A stretch of 64,000 nucleotides of DNA from Sclerotinia nivalis (lineage: Eukaryota > Ascomycota > Leotiomycetes > Helotiales > Sclerotiniaceae). Location: positions 2,563,501 to 2,627,500 of the forward strand of contig JAPEIS010000009.1 of assembly GCA_029531795.1 (NCBI GenBank). The letters are read 5' to 3'. Every line of letters begins with the position of its first letter. The stretch's first letter is position 1. A program made the translations under genes and the position numbers. The notes beneath the pieces are model-generated. The model saw only the letters and a program-made list of their open reading frames with translations. It was not told the DNA's origin and ran no database searches. Of this stretch, positions 42,576-54,400 are shown one piece after another.

Positions 42576-44271
42576 ATGCCACATGGCAGCAGATATGATC
42601 CCTGCAGCAAGCAAAGACAACATCATTCAACATTGAATATTTCTCAAGATAACATTAATTCATTTAACGATAGGATCTTAACGCAGAGACGTCTTCGAAA
42701 ATGCCAAGCGATGCTACTATACCAAGGGGCGATAACTACTCCATACCTCATTACAATTGTATCAGACAAGGTAATTGGACTTAATTCCTCTCGATCCATT
42801 TCTAACAGTGAAAGATCTTGGGCGCAGATCGACAGGGCATATCTCAATTCACGACCTGTGCAACAAAGTAGGTCGAGAATGTTCTCCATCCAAGACAAGT
42901 TACGAATGCCGACGTGTTTCTTTCGAGACATTGCCTGAAGTCATGATAGTGTTAGTACTAGTGAATACATCCATCTATGCTTCACCTTATTGAACACAAA
43001 CAGTTTCCTACCTTCTGAGAAGACCTTGATTCATTTTAAGCTAGATAAGCAGCTCTCGGATCGTTTTATGATTCCAAACTCCTTTTGGGACTCTGTATCT
43101 CAAGAAGCAAGCGGATTCTTTAGATGCCAAGAAAGCAGGAATGTTGATGATACGTTAGAAGTCCATAGTAAGTCACCCCTATCTGCGTAAGACAAGAGGA
43201 CTGAGGTTGATTCCAGCCACAATCTTCCGGGTTCTGATTAAACAACCAAATGTTGGGCCAAGCAGCTGTAAAAACAATGGCATTCTATATACATGGCATA
43301 ATTTTACTTTCCTGACCTCCTGGTTACCTTCCAACAAGCTTATTGTTCTCTGCTTTGATCTGCCATCTCCTTTTCAAAATACCTTGACTGCTTCTTTAAT
43401 CAATCCTTCAACTCGTCTGGAGATGCGAGATCCGTATTCAATTCATGTTTTATTACTATGGGAGATAACAAAGTTATTTGATTTTGCTTTATGGGCATTA
43501 CGTGATCTTGTTAGAGATCTAGAGAAGGTATGTATAAACCTACAATTGATGAAATATCTAACAATATATAGAATCGGACATCGAAAGAAGATCCTCAACC
43601 AGATTATAATCGAATGCACGAGCTGGCAAGGCATGCCATACATACATCCGAGATGTTGGAAACAACACTTGAAACGTTGATGGCTATCATTCGAGAGCAT
43701 GAGCTTTTCTTCAACAACAATACCACACTACCGAAATCGATCAGAACGATATCTAAACAGACAATGAGAGATCTACAATTCCAAAACACCATTCTCAAAT
43801 CTCTTCATTTAAGATCAAAGGCTCTTGAGGACAGGCTTCGTAATGAGATCAATTTGGTTAACGAACTATCTTCCTAATAATAAGCTCTATCTAACAGGCG
43901 AACAGGCCTTTAACATTGTAGCTCAATATGATAGTCGTATCTCCGTACGTCTTTCGAAAGCAATGCAGATGGACAGTTTCTCTATGAGAACTATTGCAGT
44001 CTTAGGACTTCTTTTCCTACCCGGAACCTTTATCTGTGTTTGTTGTTACCTGGCTAGAGTAAGGCTAACAAAGGCTAACTGGATATAGGCAATATTCAGT
44101 ACTAGCTTTTTCAATTTTTCTCCAGGAAACAGTATAGAACCACAACGCTGGATGGTGTCAGATAAGTTTTGGATTTACTGGGTAGTGACAATTCCATTAA
44201 CTCTGGTGATCATGCTATTATGGTTCATATATCAGCCCTTGTACCGAAATCAAAAGTGGGATCGGAGATGA
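42576..44271 (+). CDS. CorA-like magnesium-transporter-domain membrane protein
   Basis: C-terminal CorA-like domain with two membrane helices. The supported exons are up to 43167, then 43217-43527, 43572-43856, 43906-44037 and 44089-44271. Introns of 49, 44, 49 and 51 bp are in phase with CTAAC-type branch sites. Joined residues read INLAFNIVAQYDSRISVRLS, then helix 1 (TIAVLGLLFLPGTFIC) and helix 2 (FWIYWVVTIPLTLVIMLLWF). The canonical GMN motif of true CorA channels is absent, as in many fungal relatives. The 5' part is uncertain. A plausible start is the ATG at 42576, but frames change between about 42770 and 42990, so either a small intron is missed or the gene is damaged there. Transport activity is not shown by the sequence. 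Confidence 0.72.
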
Positions 44272-44501
44272 GTATGCAAGTGTCTGATATTTTTAAGGAT
44301 GATTGGAAAGATATATAGCAAAATGAATGAGGGAGCTGGTTAAAGCAGGTTGTGTTGGATAATGATGTGATTACATTTATAAAATATTCGTGATTAATAC
44401 AAAAAACTTAATTATAACTTAGGATCTTGTTTTTTGTAAAAAGATTATTAATAAAAAACTCTTCCAAAGATTGTAAGATGCTGGTAAATTGACTAGTGGC
44501 A

Positions 44502-44730
44502 TTAAAATCGTAGATCTAAAAAGTAATTTACTGCTAAGCTAGTTCTACTTACGAAAATAGCTCCTGTCGGCCCGTCTTCCGGATAAGATGCCCTGTGGCT
44601 AACCAACAACTGTTCTATATCTTCGCGATTCTCTAACGCAGCTAGTTGCAGCGCAGTCCATCCATTCCTACTAACTCTATCTATATCAGCGCTATGGCCA
44701 AGGATTAGCCTTGTGCCCATTCTCGACAGC
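44502..44730 (-). pseudogene. Decayed extra ankyrin segment after the PNP-NACHT stop
   Basis: Beyond the TGA at 44731-44733 the same frame reads AVENGHKANP. A shifted frame then gives GHSADIDRVSRNGWTALQLA and ALENREDIEQLLVSHRA, plainly ankyrin. The stop replaces the Trp expected in SPLSWAVENGH-type repeats, and one frameshift follows. The original protein was probably longer. Confidence 0.7.
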
Positions 44731-47700
44731 TCATGATAACGGGGACCGACCATCATTACCTTTCGAATCGATTTCGACTTCATCTGTACCCATCAACATC
44801 TTCACCACCGCCTCGTGTCCGTTTGTAGAAGCTGCATAAATTGCATTGCCATAATCACCACCTTGTGCATTCACATCAGCTTTCGCATCCAGCAGCATCT
44901 TCACCACCGTTTCGTGTCCTTTTGTAGAAGCTGCATAAATTGCATTGCCATATTCACCACCTTGTGCATTCACATCAGCTTTCGCATCCAGCAGCATCTT
45001 CACCACCGTTTCGTATCCGTTTGTAGAAGCTGCATAAAGTGCATTGCCATATTCACCACCTTGTGCATTCACATCAGCTTTCGCATCCAGCAGCATCTTC
45101 ACCACCGTTTCGTGTCCGTTTGTAGAAGCTGCTTGAAGTGCATTGCCATAATAACCACTTTGTGCATTCACATCAGCTTTCGCATCCAGCAGCATCTTCA
45201 CCACCGTTTCGTGTCCGTTTGTAGAAGCTGTATAAATTGCATTGCCATAATCACCACCTTGTGCATTCACATCAGCTTTCGCATCCAGCAGCATCTTCAC
45301 CACCGTCTTGTATCCTCCATTAGAAGCTGCTTGAAGTGCATTGCCATATTCACCACCTTGTGCATTCACATTAGCTTTCGCATCCAACAGCATCTTCACC
45401 ACCGCCTCGTATCCTTCTGCAGAAGCTGCTTGAAGTGCATTATTATAATAACCATCACCTTGTACATTCACATCAGCTTTCGCATCCAGCAGCATCTTCA
45501 CCACCGCCTCGTATCCTCCTGCAGAAGCTGCTTGAAGTGCATTATCATAATAACGACCACCTTGTGCATTCACATCAGCTTTCGCATCCAGCAGCATCTT
45601 CACCACCGCCTTGTATCCTCCATTAGAAGCTGCTTGAAGTGCATTGCCATATTCACCACCTTGTGCATTCACATCAGTTTTCGCATCCAGCAGCATCTTC
45701 ACCACCGCTTCATTACCTCTTTCAGCTGACCACAATAATGGCGTTCTGTTAGTTGAATCTCTTGAATCAATATCTGTTGACTTCTCTAGCAATATTATCA
45801 TCGAATTATCTAGTCCAAAGTAGGCTATTGGAAACAAATTCTTCTTCCATTCAGGCCTTTCTTTATAAGTATGATTTCGTTCCCAATAGATTGAAAACCA
45901 CAACAAGAAACGAGTTGAGCTAACATCGCAGGTGATCAGACCTAACTTCTTGTACAGATCTATGCTTTCAGCTTCTCTAAAGTGCGTAAACCAATTTTGT
46001 GCTGAATAATCGAGAAAATGGTTCTCCGCACAGTATTGATCTATTTGAGATGTATTTTTTGGCAGAGATGGGTTTTCAAAATCCTTGAATGACAGATACC
46101 ATAAACAGCATTCTGCCAATATAAAATTTGAAATCTTCGGTTCCAGTGAATGCTTCCAAGATCCAGATATCGATATGGGTATGTTTGAATTTCGTACAAG
46201 ATATTCCTTTGCGGTTTGATGAATCAAAAAGACCTTTCCGTCGACAATACTGACGAATAAACCACAGAGGTGTCGAATCGTGATCTTGAATTGTTCATCC
46301 TCTTGAATCTCAAGATCCTGATACCTGTGTATTTCATCTGTAATATATAGAGATATCCCTATTTCTTTTAAAGATAGCGGCCTTGTTGCTCCTACAATGA
46401 TATGCAGTAATCTTTTAGCCTTTGAAGGTTCATCGCTTCTTTTCAAAATAGCTTCATAAGCCTCTTCTATTGTTTTCGGTAATGTTCTTAAGAGATCGTT
46501 TACGACTTGAACATCAATTCTTGGTTTGAATTTGATGCTCTCCAAAATGAGATGTAACCATAGGTAGGTTCGGTTTTCGATTTTTGATAGGCCTTCCAGT
46601 AGCAGATCACGAGCTTTTGCACTTGCTATAACCCTATCTAGTTTGTTCACCCGAGCTTTAATAACACGATCGATTTCCAAACGAATTGCTTTCGAATAAT
46701 TCTCTCCTTGAAGTCGTATACCAGGGACATCATCAATCAATTCTTGGAATCGACTCTCTATATCCCAATATGGCCGACTAGTTATAAAGAATTGAAGATT
46801 GTTCTTTAAAAGTTCGTTAAATGTATGAAGTTTCTCGAATTCTTTGAGTTTTATGATAAGATTCTCTTGAGATGTATATTCACATTCATCCAGAGCATCA
46901 ATTAAAAAAACAATCTTTCCACACTCTGGATCCATTGCAATATTTTGGACAATCCTCCATAGAACTTCCAAGTTTGTAGAAAAATGCTTTTCGTTCTCGT
47001 GGAAAGCAGGCATAGCATGTTTGATCAACTTTGCTCCTTTTTCTGAAATGAAGAGTTGATGAAGCAAAGCCGACAACGCACTTGCAGGGCTTCTTTGTTT
47101 TTCGGATGTATCTTTGAAAAAGAAATAGCAAATAATTGTTCCGTTCGCTTCCTGTTCAAATAGACGTTCATCAACAAGTGCTCTTGATAGTACCGATTTT
47201 CCACAACCGGGATCGGCAGTTACCCATAGCAAGCGGGATGATGATTTATCTCTCCAGTCGAGAAATTTTGGATCCTTTAAACACCAAAGACATGTATCTT
47301 CCTCTCGTTTTGGATTTAAGTTCTTCTGGGTCTCATAATTGGTAGTACGGAATGATTGGAGGCATTTTTCTTCATCATCTGTTCGTCGCAATTGTTTAAT
47401 TTGCTGTACGATTTTGTCTGTAACTACAGATATCAATTAGTTTATTACATCTCATAGAATAGGTTTGAATTATAAAGATATCAAAGGGAAATATATAAAT
47501 TTCTTATTTAGTTCTTCCTACAAAACTTGTATCATTGAAATGCACAAGATTACTACTGTATATATATAAAGAAAATTGACTTGATCCACAAAAATTGAAA
47601 ATCACCGACCAAGTTCGATTGGGGACATATTCATCACAGCTTGTCCAGGTATGACTTGTAGAAGCTCCTTCGCATATGCTGCCGCAGTTGCTGCCGCGTA

Positions 47701-48727
47701 TGGTTGCCATATTTTGTTCTTATGGGAGTCGGCATAATCACAAATTCCTCGAATAACTATACATGGAAATGTGTCCATTAAGCCTAACAAAAATAAGTAA
47801 ATGTATTACTTTCTGAAAGAAAATCTTGGATTTACCTGCAGCTTCCATTTCGAAGCATATAATATTCTTCTCCTTCGCCCATATATCTCTCAACATCGAG
47901 TCCTTCATTACCTGATCCGCTGATCCAATAGTTCCGTAATATAACATTGGAGATGTGTCATGCCGTTGTCTTCTTTTAACAAGATTGACATTATCCGGAC
48001 CACAGCATGCATTACATGACTTATTTCCATTGACATGATTAACATTTTGCTTGAAAAGTCGGTCATTTTCGGATCCTTGGTACTCAAACTTGCGGACCAA
48101 ACCCGGATTGGTAGACACCATTTCTGTAAGATGTTCCGAAAGATTATGGCCACCTTTTCGTACGTACCGCCCCTGAAGCATGCCGATTGCATTAAGCAAA
48201 ATATTCGGTGGTTTGTTCAACGTTCCCGTCTGAAAGAATACCCCTCTCTGGAGCGATTTCCCAAAATCGTACTGCACAACAGCTTGGCTTGATTTGGAAT
48301 GCAAGCTGATCACAACATCTCCGAGTCTGATATCTCTCCTTTTCTCGACTTCTTCTTCATCATCTTCATCTTCATCTTCGGAACCTTCCCCAGCATCTAA
48401 GTCTGCTTCGATACAAGACGGTGCTCCACCACCAACACCAACCATTAAACCAAACCTAATTGCTTTGAAGCTGCGAAGCATATCTTTCGCTACTATCGCA
48501 GCCGATACCTTGCCTGTATTTTCGGCAGGCAAACAAGCAATCACAACATTATGTGATCCGATCTTGCCTAGAAGATAAACATTTGTATCTCCAGAATCTG
48601 CAGCAGGTAGTATAGGATGTTCTTCATCCAACATCGCTCCTGCGACCACCAGCTCGGTCTTGGGTAAAGCACATATCCACCCCACAGTATAATCGTCGTG
48701 TTTGAACAATCGAGAAGTTTCAGCCAT
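44731..48727 (-). CDS. PNP-NACHT-ankyrin STAND protein (NLR-type)
   Basis: Exons 48727-47836, 47783-47610 and 47423-44731 give 1252 aa. Introns are 52 and 186 bp; the second uses an unusual GTCGGT donor and is less certain. The N-terminal 350 residues are a nucleoside-phosphorylase-like domain ([66 protein letters not shown]), a common effector or sensor module in fungal NLRs. An acidic insert ([15 protein letters not shown]) interrupts it. NACHT follows with Walker A ADPGCGKS and Walker [12 protein letters not shown]. Ten ankyrin units of about 33 residues, nearly identical ([17 protein letters not shown]), end the protein. A TGA in a Trp position cuts the array. Likely role: cytosolic non-self or stress recognition. 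Confidence 0.88.
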
Positions 48728-49367
48728 ATCGGTTGGTTCAGCCTCGCGAAAAAAGTTCGTTCCTAGGATTCTAATTTATGTTTAGTATTAGCTATAATTG
48801 AGTAGAATTGGAAAAACGAACCTTTATTTGATGTTATTTTGGTATCTCTTTTCAGGATAAAAAGTTAGGAAAAAATGAAAATTTGTAAGGTTCATTATAA
48901 AAGGTTGCGCCTTTTGCCTTTTCTAAATGAATCTGTTAGTCCAGTGGCTGTATATGCGACCGCAGGGATTATTCAGCTCACTTTGTATTTTTGCATACCT
49001 TTTCTTAACCTCCAGCAGGGCACAGCAACAATTTTTCAAGCTTTTTCTTGTAAATTTGCTATTCCAATTGCACCAAACTATAACAACAGGTTTTTTCAGT
49101 CTCCCTTAGCGTCCTCAGTTATTCTTAATTTGAGATGTCGCTGTCGCTTTTCTGATAAATATCATAGTCAGACCTACAGCATCCACTTTTACCCAATATT
49201 TACTTTCTTAAGGAAAGAGTATGCCTTACTTCTGTTTGCCAAGCATAGCCTGACTCCGACTATTCTTAATCCAGCAACCATTTTTCGCACACCTATCACA
49301 ACCAATATGCCCTCCTTCCCTATTGGAAATCGATGAAAACCTTTAGCCCTACCTTACTAAATACCGA
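48728..49367. other. Upstream of the PNP-NACHT gene, no further gene
   Basis: The presumed promoter of the leftward gene lies here. A frame of 153 codons at 48875-49336 lacks recognisable features and is not supported. Confidence 0.45.
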
Positions 49368-49574
49368 TGTTGGGATCACAGTCATATGATCATGAACTGT
49401 AGTTAAATCATACGATCGTATTAGATCATGTGATCATAAGGGACCGTACGAGCTCCTTTAATATGTATTTAAGGAGCTCGTTCTTTCAATATAGATAGTA
49501 ACAATTAAGAATCAAGTTTTATCAAATAGACTAAAGTACTTTACACTTTGAACCTTACCATTTCGATACCAACA
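49368..49574 (-). mobile_element. Solo LTR, family E (207 bp, TSD ACCGA)
   Basis: TGTTGGGATCAC to GATACCAACA on this strand, flanked by ACCGA at 49363-49367 and 49575-49579. This copy proves that family E is an LTR with TG..CA ends and 5-bp duplications. Confidence 0.93.
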
Positions 49575-49821
49575 ACCGAAATTATCAATGCAAATATATA
49601 CAAAAAATAACTTAATCTAGGCAGTATTACAATACATCAACACTTAAGGGATTCCGTATAATACTTACTTATCTTAAATCATCTTATCTATCCCCACACC
49701 CTGTTTGCACTCACACATAGCCTTATGAATAGATGTATACTTATCCGACTTTTAGGTTATCGCAAGGATGTCAGCTGGCGCTAGTCTATATAAAGATTGG
49801 TTGGCATTCAGTTATTTAGGC

Positions 49822-50600
49822 CACCTGGTTAAGTGAAAAAGTGAAAAGGCGAAAAAGGTGAAAAAGTGAAAAAGCGAAAAAGTGAAAATATCGAAATTTC
49901 AATACCATTCTAAAATGTTTATAATTAGTATGTATTTAAAGCTCTAATTCTTAGTATTCTTATAATATAATTCATTTTGAATTTGATCGATATTTCATTG
50001 ATTGGTAGGGGGGTAGAAAATGGAAATTGAAATAAATGATGAGGTTTTTCGAGGTTCTTCGAAATTATTAGTTCGACGCATGGACTACAACCTTAATTTA
50101 GAGTTATTTACTATTTTCAAAATCATTTCTAATTTCATTCAAAAAGAATGATTTAAAATATATGATTTAATCAAAAAGTTGTAATTAGATATTATCAATT
50201 GAGGGCTTTAAAAATATATAATTTTCGAAGGGTTTGGCCTTATAGTTGTTGTTCAATAATTATTTGAAATGAATAATTATGATGATAAGAAAATGAGATT
50301 CAATATTAATGCTTTAGGCTTCAATTTTATTTTAAACCTTATCATTATCATTATAATCATTCATTTCAAATAATTATTGAACAACAACTATAGGGCCAAA
50401 CCCTTTGAAAATTATATACTTTTAAAGCCCTCAATTGATAGTATCTAGTTACAACTTTTCAGAATTTATTTATTATAATTTTCGAAATTTTATTGAATTA
50501 TTAAAGTTGAAAAACTCAAAATAATCATTTTCATTTTCTGATTTTCAGAATTTCACTTTTTCATCTTTTTCGCCTTTTCACTTTTTCACTTAACGGATGG
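49822..50600. repeat. Foldback element with long inverted arms
   Basis: The outer ends are inverted (GGTTAAGTGAAAAAGTGAAA on the left, TTTCACTTTTTCACTTAAC on the right). The inner arms at about 50176-50290 and 50335-50458 are inverted copies of over 100 bp, including GGGTTTGGCC.TATAGTTGTT and TTCAATAATTATTTGAAATG. No coding frame is seen. The arms differ mostly by C/T or G/A changes. The type (MITE or Foldback) and the target duplication are unclear. Confidence 0.8.
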
Positions 50601-51091
50601 CCCTTTCTTAAATCATGCCGTACAGAGAGCCACTTCGGGAATCAGACCTAGAATTTTGGATTATTAATCGACGAAATGCGGGGTAAAATAAGGCGCCATG
50701 ATACTGATGCTAACACCGAAGGAAACTGATGATAAGCGATGACAATCATATATCAAGACTGTCAAAGATCATTTTTATTAGGGATCATGAAGGCGGGAAT
50801 GATGATCCGCAATAAGTTCTTTCAAATATTTAGATGTAAAGTATACAAAATGAGAATTAGTTTAATCAAGTTACCACTTAAATAAGCATCTTCTACATCT
50901 AGAACTTCCATTTTTAGGTATCTTGTATGTTTCGGATGGTAGGTTATAGTCCTATATGACTGCTGAAAAAATAGGGGCTCATTTTTTATCACTACATTGG
51001 AGTCAACGGGGTAAACTGCGGTTTTCTGGGGTAGTATATTCCATGATGATTTATTAAGGAAATGAGCATGTAAACACTGGGTGGTTTAGCG
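50601..51091. other. No gene seen
   Basis: Intergenic sequence between the foldback element and the shared upstream module. Confidence 0.45.
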
Positions 51092-51174
51092 AGCGGTCGA
51101 GGCTGTATAAAACCGCAATCAAACCTGCGGAATTTGGTGGCCCGAACCGCTGTACTTAGACATATCATATTATA
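51092..51174 (+). promoter_or_regulatory. Upstream module shared with the CorA-like gene
   Basis: The partner of 42388-42471, with GAGGCTGTATAAAACCGC and CCGCTGTACTTAGACATATC. It ends about 250 bp before the NACHT-ankyrin start. A frame at 51201-51404 between module and start is not supported as coding. Confidence 0.55.
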
Positions 51175-51425
51175 ATATTAGAAGGGATTGGCTATACGAA
51201 ATGCCGCCCGTCAAATGCCAAGCTGTGATATATGCCAATACATCCCTTATTTCATTTCCTCGTCCTGGATTTGAAGTTTATCGTTCTCTCTCGATAATAA
51301 TTATTCTACTTTGCGATCGCAACAATTTTTTCCTTTATCACTGTATCAAATCTATCGGTGAGTTCATCACCGGTTTGCTAACTAATGAATGCTTGTATGA
51401 TTGATTAATATTATAGCAGCTGAGG

Positions 51426-54400
51426 ATGTCTGTTACTGTTTGGGCTGATAACACCAATGAATCTGTAACAAAGTCACTCGAAATTGCACTGTCAGAGTTC
51501 GGAAGCATCCTCAAGGATGACGAAAGAATGCAGTTGCAGCAGATCAAAAGTGTTCCAGATGCTTTCGCTGCACTTGTCTTTACTGCCAATCTCGATGCTG
51601 CGAATTCGACTCGACGCGGGAAAAGTATCGGTGCTCGGGCGTATTCCATGCTGCAGTCAATCCAGCAATTCTCCGCGATTGTTGAAACCTTTATCTCAGC
51701 CCATCCCGATATTGCAGCGCTCGTCTGGGGCAGTGTAAAGCTTACACTACTTGCAAGTCACCATCAAGATTCGTAAAGGGGCAAAGTCCTGTTTGTGTTA
51801 AGCCTAACAATTCTTCTAGATTGCAGTTAATATTACCTCATACTTCGAATCCCTTGCTGACCTCTTCATGAGCCTCAATAAACTTTTCCCTCAATACGAT
51901 GAATATCAGCTTCTTTTCCCTAACTCGCCTGAACTTCGGAAGTCAATATGCATATTTCATGCCTCTATTGTACAATTGTGCAAAGAGTTTATTCTGTTAA
52001 CACGGCAGCCATGCAAGTAACCACAATCCATTATAGCTAACTTTACTGATCCAAAGGTTGAAGGGGTGAGGAAAGTAACAACTGATTTACATGGCAAACT
52101 TCGTCGCCAGATTGAAAATATTCGAAGCTGTGCCAATGATGTCAAGAAGGCTATTTCTCTGGCCAAAGCTACTTCTGACCGAAGAGAGCAGGAGTTTCAG
52201 GAGCAAGAACGAAAGCTTGCAACGAAACACAGAAAGCAGTTTTCAATTTTTGTATCCCAATCTCAGAAAGAATTTGAACGTAACAGAGAGTGGCAACTGC
52301 AAAGAGATCTAGATCGCTCAAGTAAGCTCTGTGGTTATCTTGTCCAATATGTATTAACGAAGGAAGGAAAACATAAAACGAAGCTTTTAAATATATTGTC
52401 AACATATAAACATCAAGAGAACTTCTATCAAACTCGAAAAAAGCGGCATATCAATACAGCTACGTGGTTGTTCTCAACCCCAGAATTTATCAAGTGGAAG
52501 GATAGTGAAACACCCTCGGTATTTATCTTGACTGGAAAGCGTAAGTGCAATGCTGTGCATTAAGGCTATACTAATAATCCTGCGATAGTTGGTTCCGGGA
52601 AAACTGTACTTGCGTTAGTACTCCTACTTTTACATATATCGTTTGCTGATGACAAAATTCAGATCGAGTGTGATTGATTATCTTCATTGCGAGAGGACAA
52701 GGACTGATGAGCTTATCACTTATGTGTTTCCCCGCTTCGATGACTCTATATCGCTTCGCGCCGCAACCGTACTAAGATCTATTATCCGACAATTCCTTAA
52801 GCCTGATGACGTGACTGGAGACGTCGAGAGACAGCTAAGCAGATTTCAGGCCTTCTTTTCAGATATGGATATAATTAAGATATTGATGCAGCATTGTGTT
52901 AGCAGATTTTCTACACTATACATTGTAATCGATGCTTTGGATGAATTTGAAAAAGAGGAGCGCAAAATCCTGCTTGAAAGTCTCTCATCAGTCATTTCGG
53001 TTTCCAATTCTAAAATAAAACTTTTCCTTGTTAGCCGAATCAGCGTTTCAAAAGATATTCGAAGATGGTTCCCAGCTTCTCAGGAGACGTATACCGACTT
53101 GTATAAAGTTCAGGCTGATATCGAGATATATGCGCGAGAGATCATAAATGCGAAGCAGGGTGAGGAATTGATGGTGGAAGAACGACTCAATCTACAGGAT
53201 CCTGCTTTAGCTCAAGAAATCGTCGAAGCATTAGTTAAGGATGCGGATGGCATGTAAGTTTTCAATTCTTGAAAATCGAATAGCTTTGCTAAGTTTGACA
53301 GGTTTCTTTGGGTTGATTACCAAATTGCGGAAGTCTGCGAATGTACCTGCGACGATGAAATCCGGGAAGTTCTTATGACCCTCCCTAAAACATTAGGAGA
53401 GACTTTTGACCGTGCTGCAAAACGGATTGTGAAGCGTGGCCCTGCCTTTATCAAGGCCGCCAGCAGTGTTTTTGAATGGGTTGCAGCAACCAAACGAGCG
53501 CTCACACTTGATGAGCTAAGAGAAGCCCTCTCATATAAACCTGGGACACCCTATTCAATCTTAGGGAAGAGGCCAAATGGCTTAGAACGCCTCACTGCCT
53601 GGTGTGAGAATCTAATTCAGCTAGATGAGGAATCACAAATTGTCCAATTTGCTCATCGTAGCGTCCTACAACATTTCTTGGGACAATCAAAAGACTCGAG
53701 TCTAGAAAGTTTCCATATCCATTTGGAACAGGCCGATCATTTTATTGGCGAAATATGTGTAACTTATCTCAACTCGAACGAGTTTAAAACTGGTTTGATC
53801 AGGAAGCCTGGAGCAATGCCAACACAGCTTCCGAACCACATCGTTGAGAAGGTTTTGGAAGGTAACAGAATTAGATCACACATCATGCGTATGGCGCAAG
53901 GATTAGATGCCCGGATTCATCACAGATCTACAAACAAAAATGGTAGTATAATAGTGATAAAGAATAATCTCGAAGACCCAATGACTATAACAAAATTGGA
54001 ACATCCTTACCTTGAGTACGCATTGGATTACTGGCTGCTTCACACCCGGAAATTCGAAAAAAGCAAATCAAAAACTTGGAATATCTGGAAGGAAATGATA
54101 CGCGGTACACATGATATAGCGAAAACTCCATGGTCAGTAGCAGATTTTAACAAACGAGCCACTGTCATTCTCGAATGGATTGATAAGCACGATCATTGCC
54201 CTCTGTTTCAACAATTTCTCTATAACACTAAATTGAGTTACAAAGAAGAGATTGACCTGATCTGCCGATACGCAATGCTTGGTCGCCCAGATTATATACA
54301 GATCTTGATCGACTTGATAGAAAACAGGGAACAGTTGTCGTATGGGCTTCCATATGCTGCAGGAGGTGGGCACTTAGATGTTGTACAGAAACTTCTTGAT

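Noticed and set aside
42950..42990. TGTTAGTACTAGTG near the CorA-like gene as a possible LTR start
   Set aside because: No matching CA end or target duplication was found, so it is more likely part of the unresolved 5' exon and intron region.
44815..45729. 304-codon open frame opposite the ankyrin array
   Set aside because: It is an antisense shadow of the ankyrin repeats. Its Cys/His-rich periodic protein is a by-product of codon use in the repeated units.
48875..49336. 153-codon open frame upstream of the PNP-NACHT gene
   Set aside because: No domain, unusual composition, and it runs through likely promoter DNA of the neighbouring gene.
51201..51404. 67-codon frame before the NACHT-ankyrin start
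   Set aside because: It lies between the shared upstream module and the start codon and has no family features.
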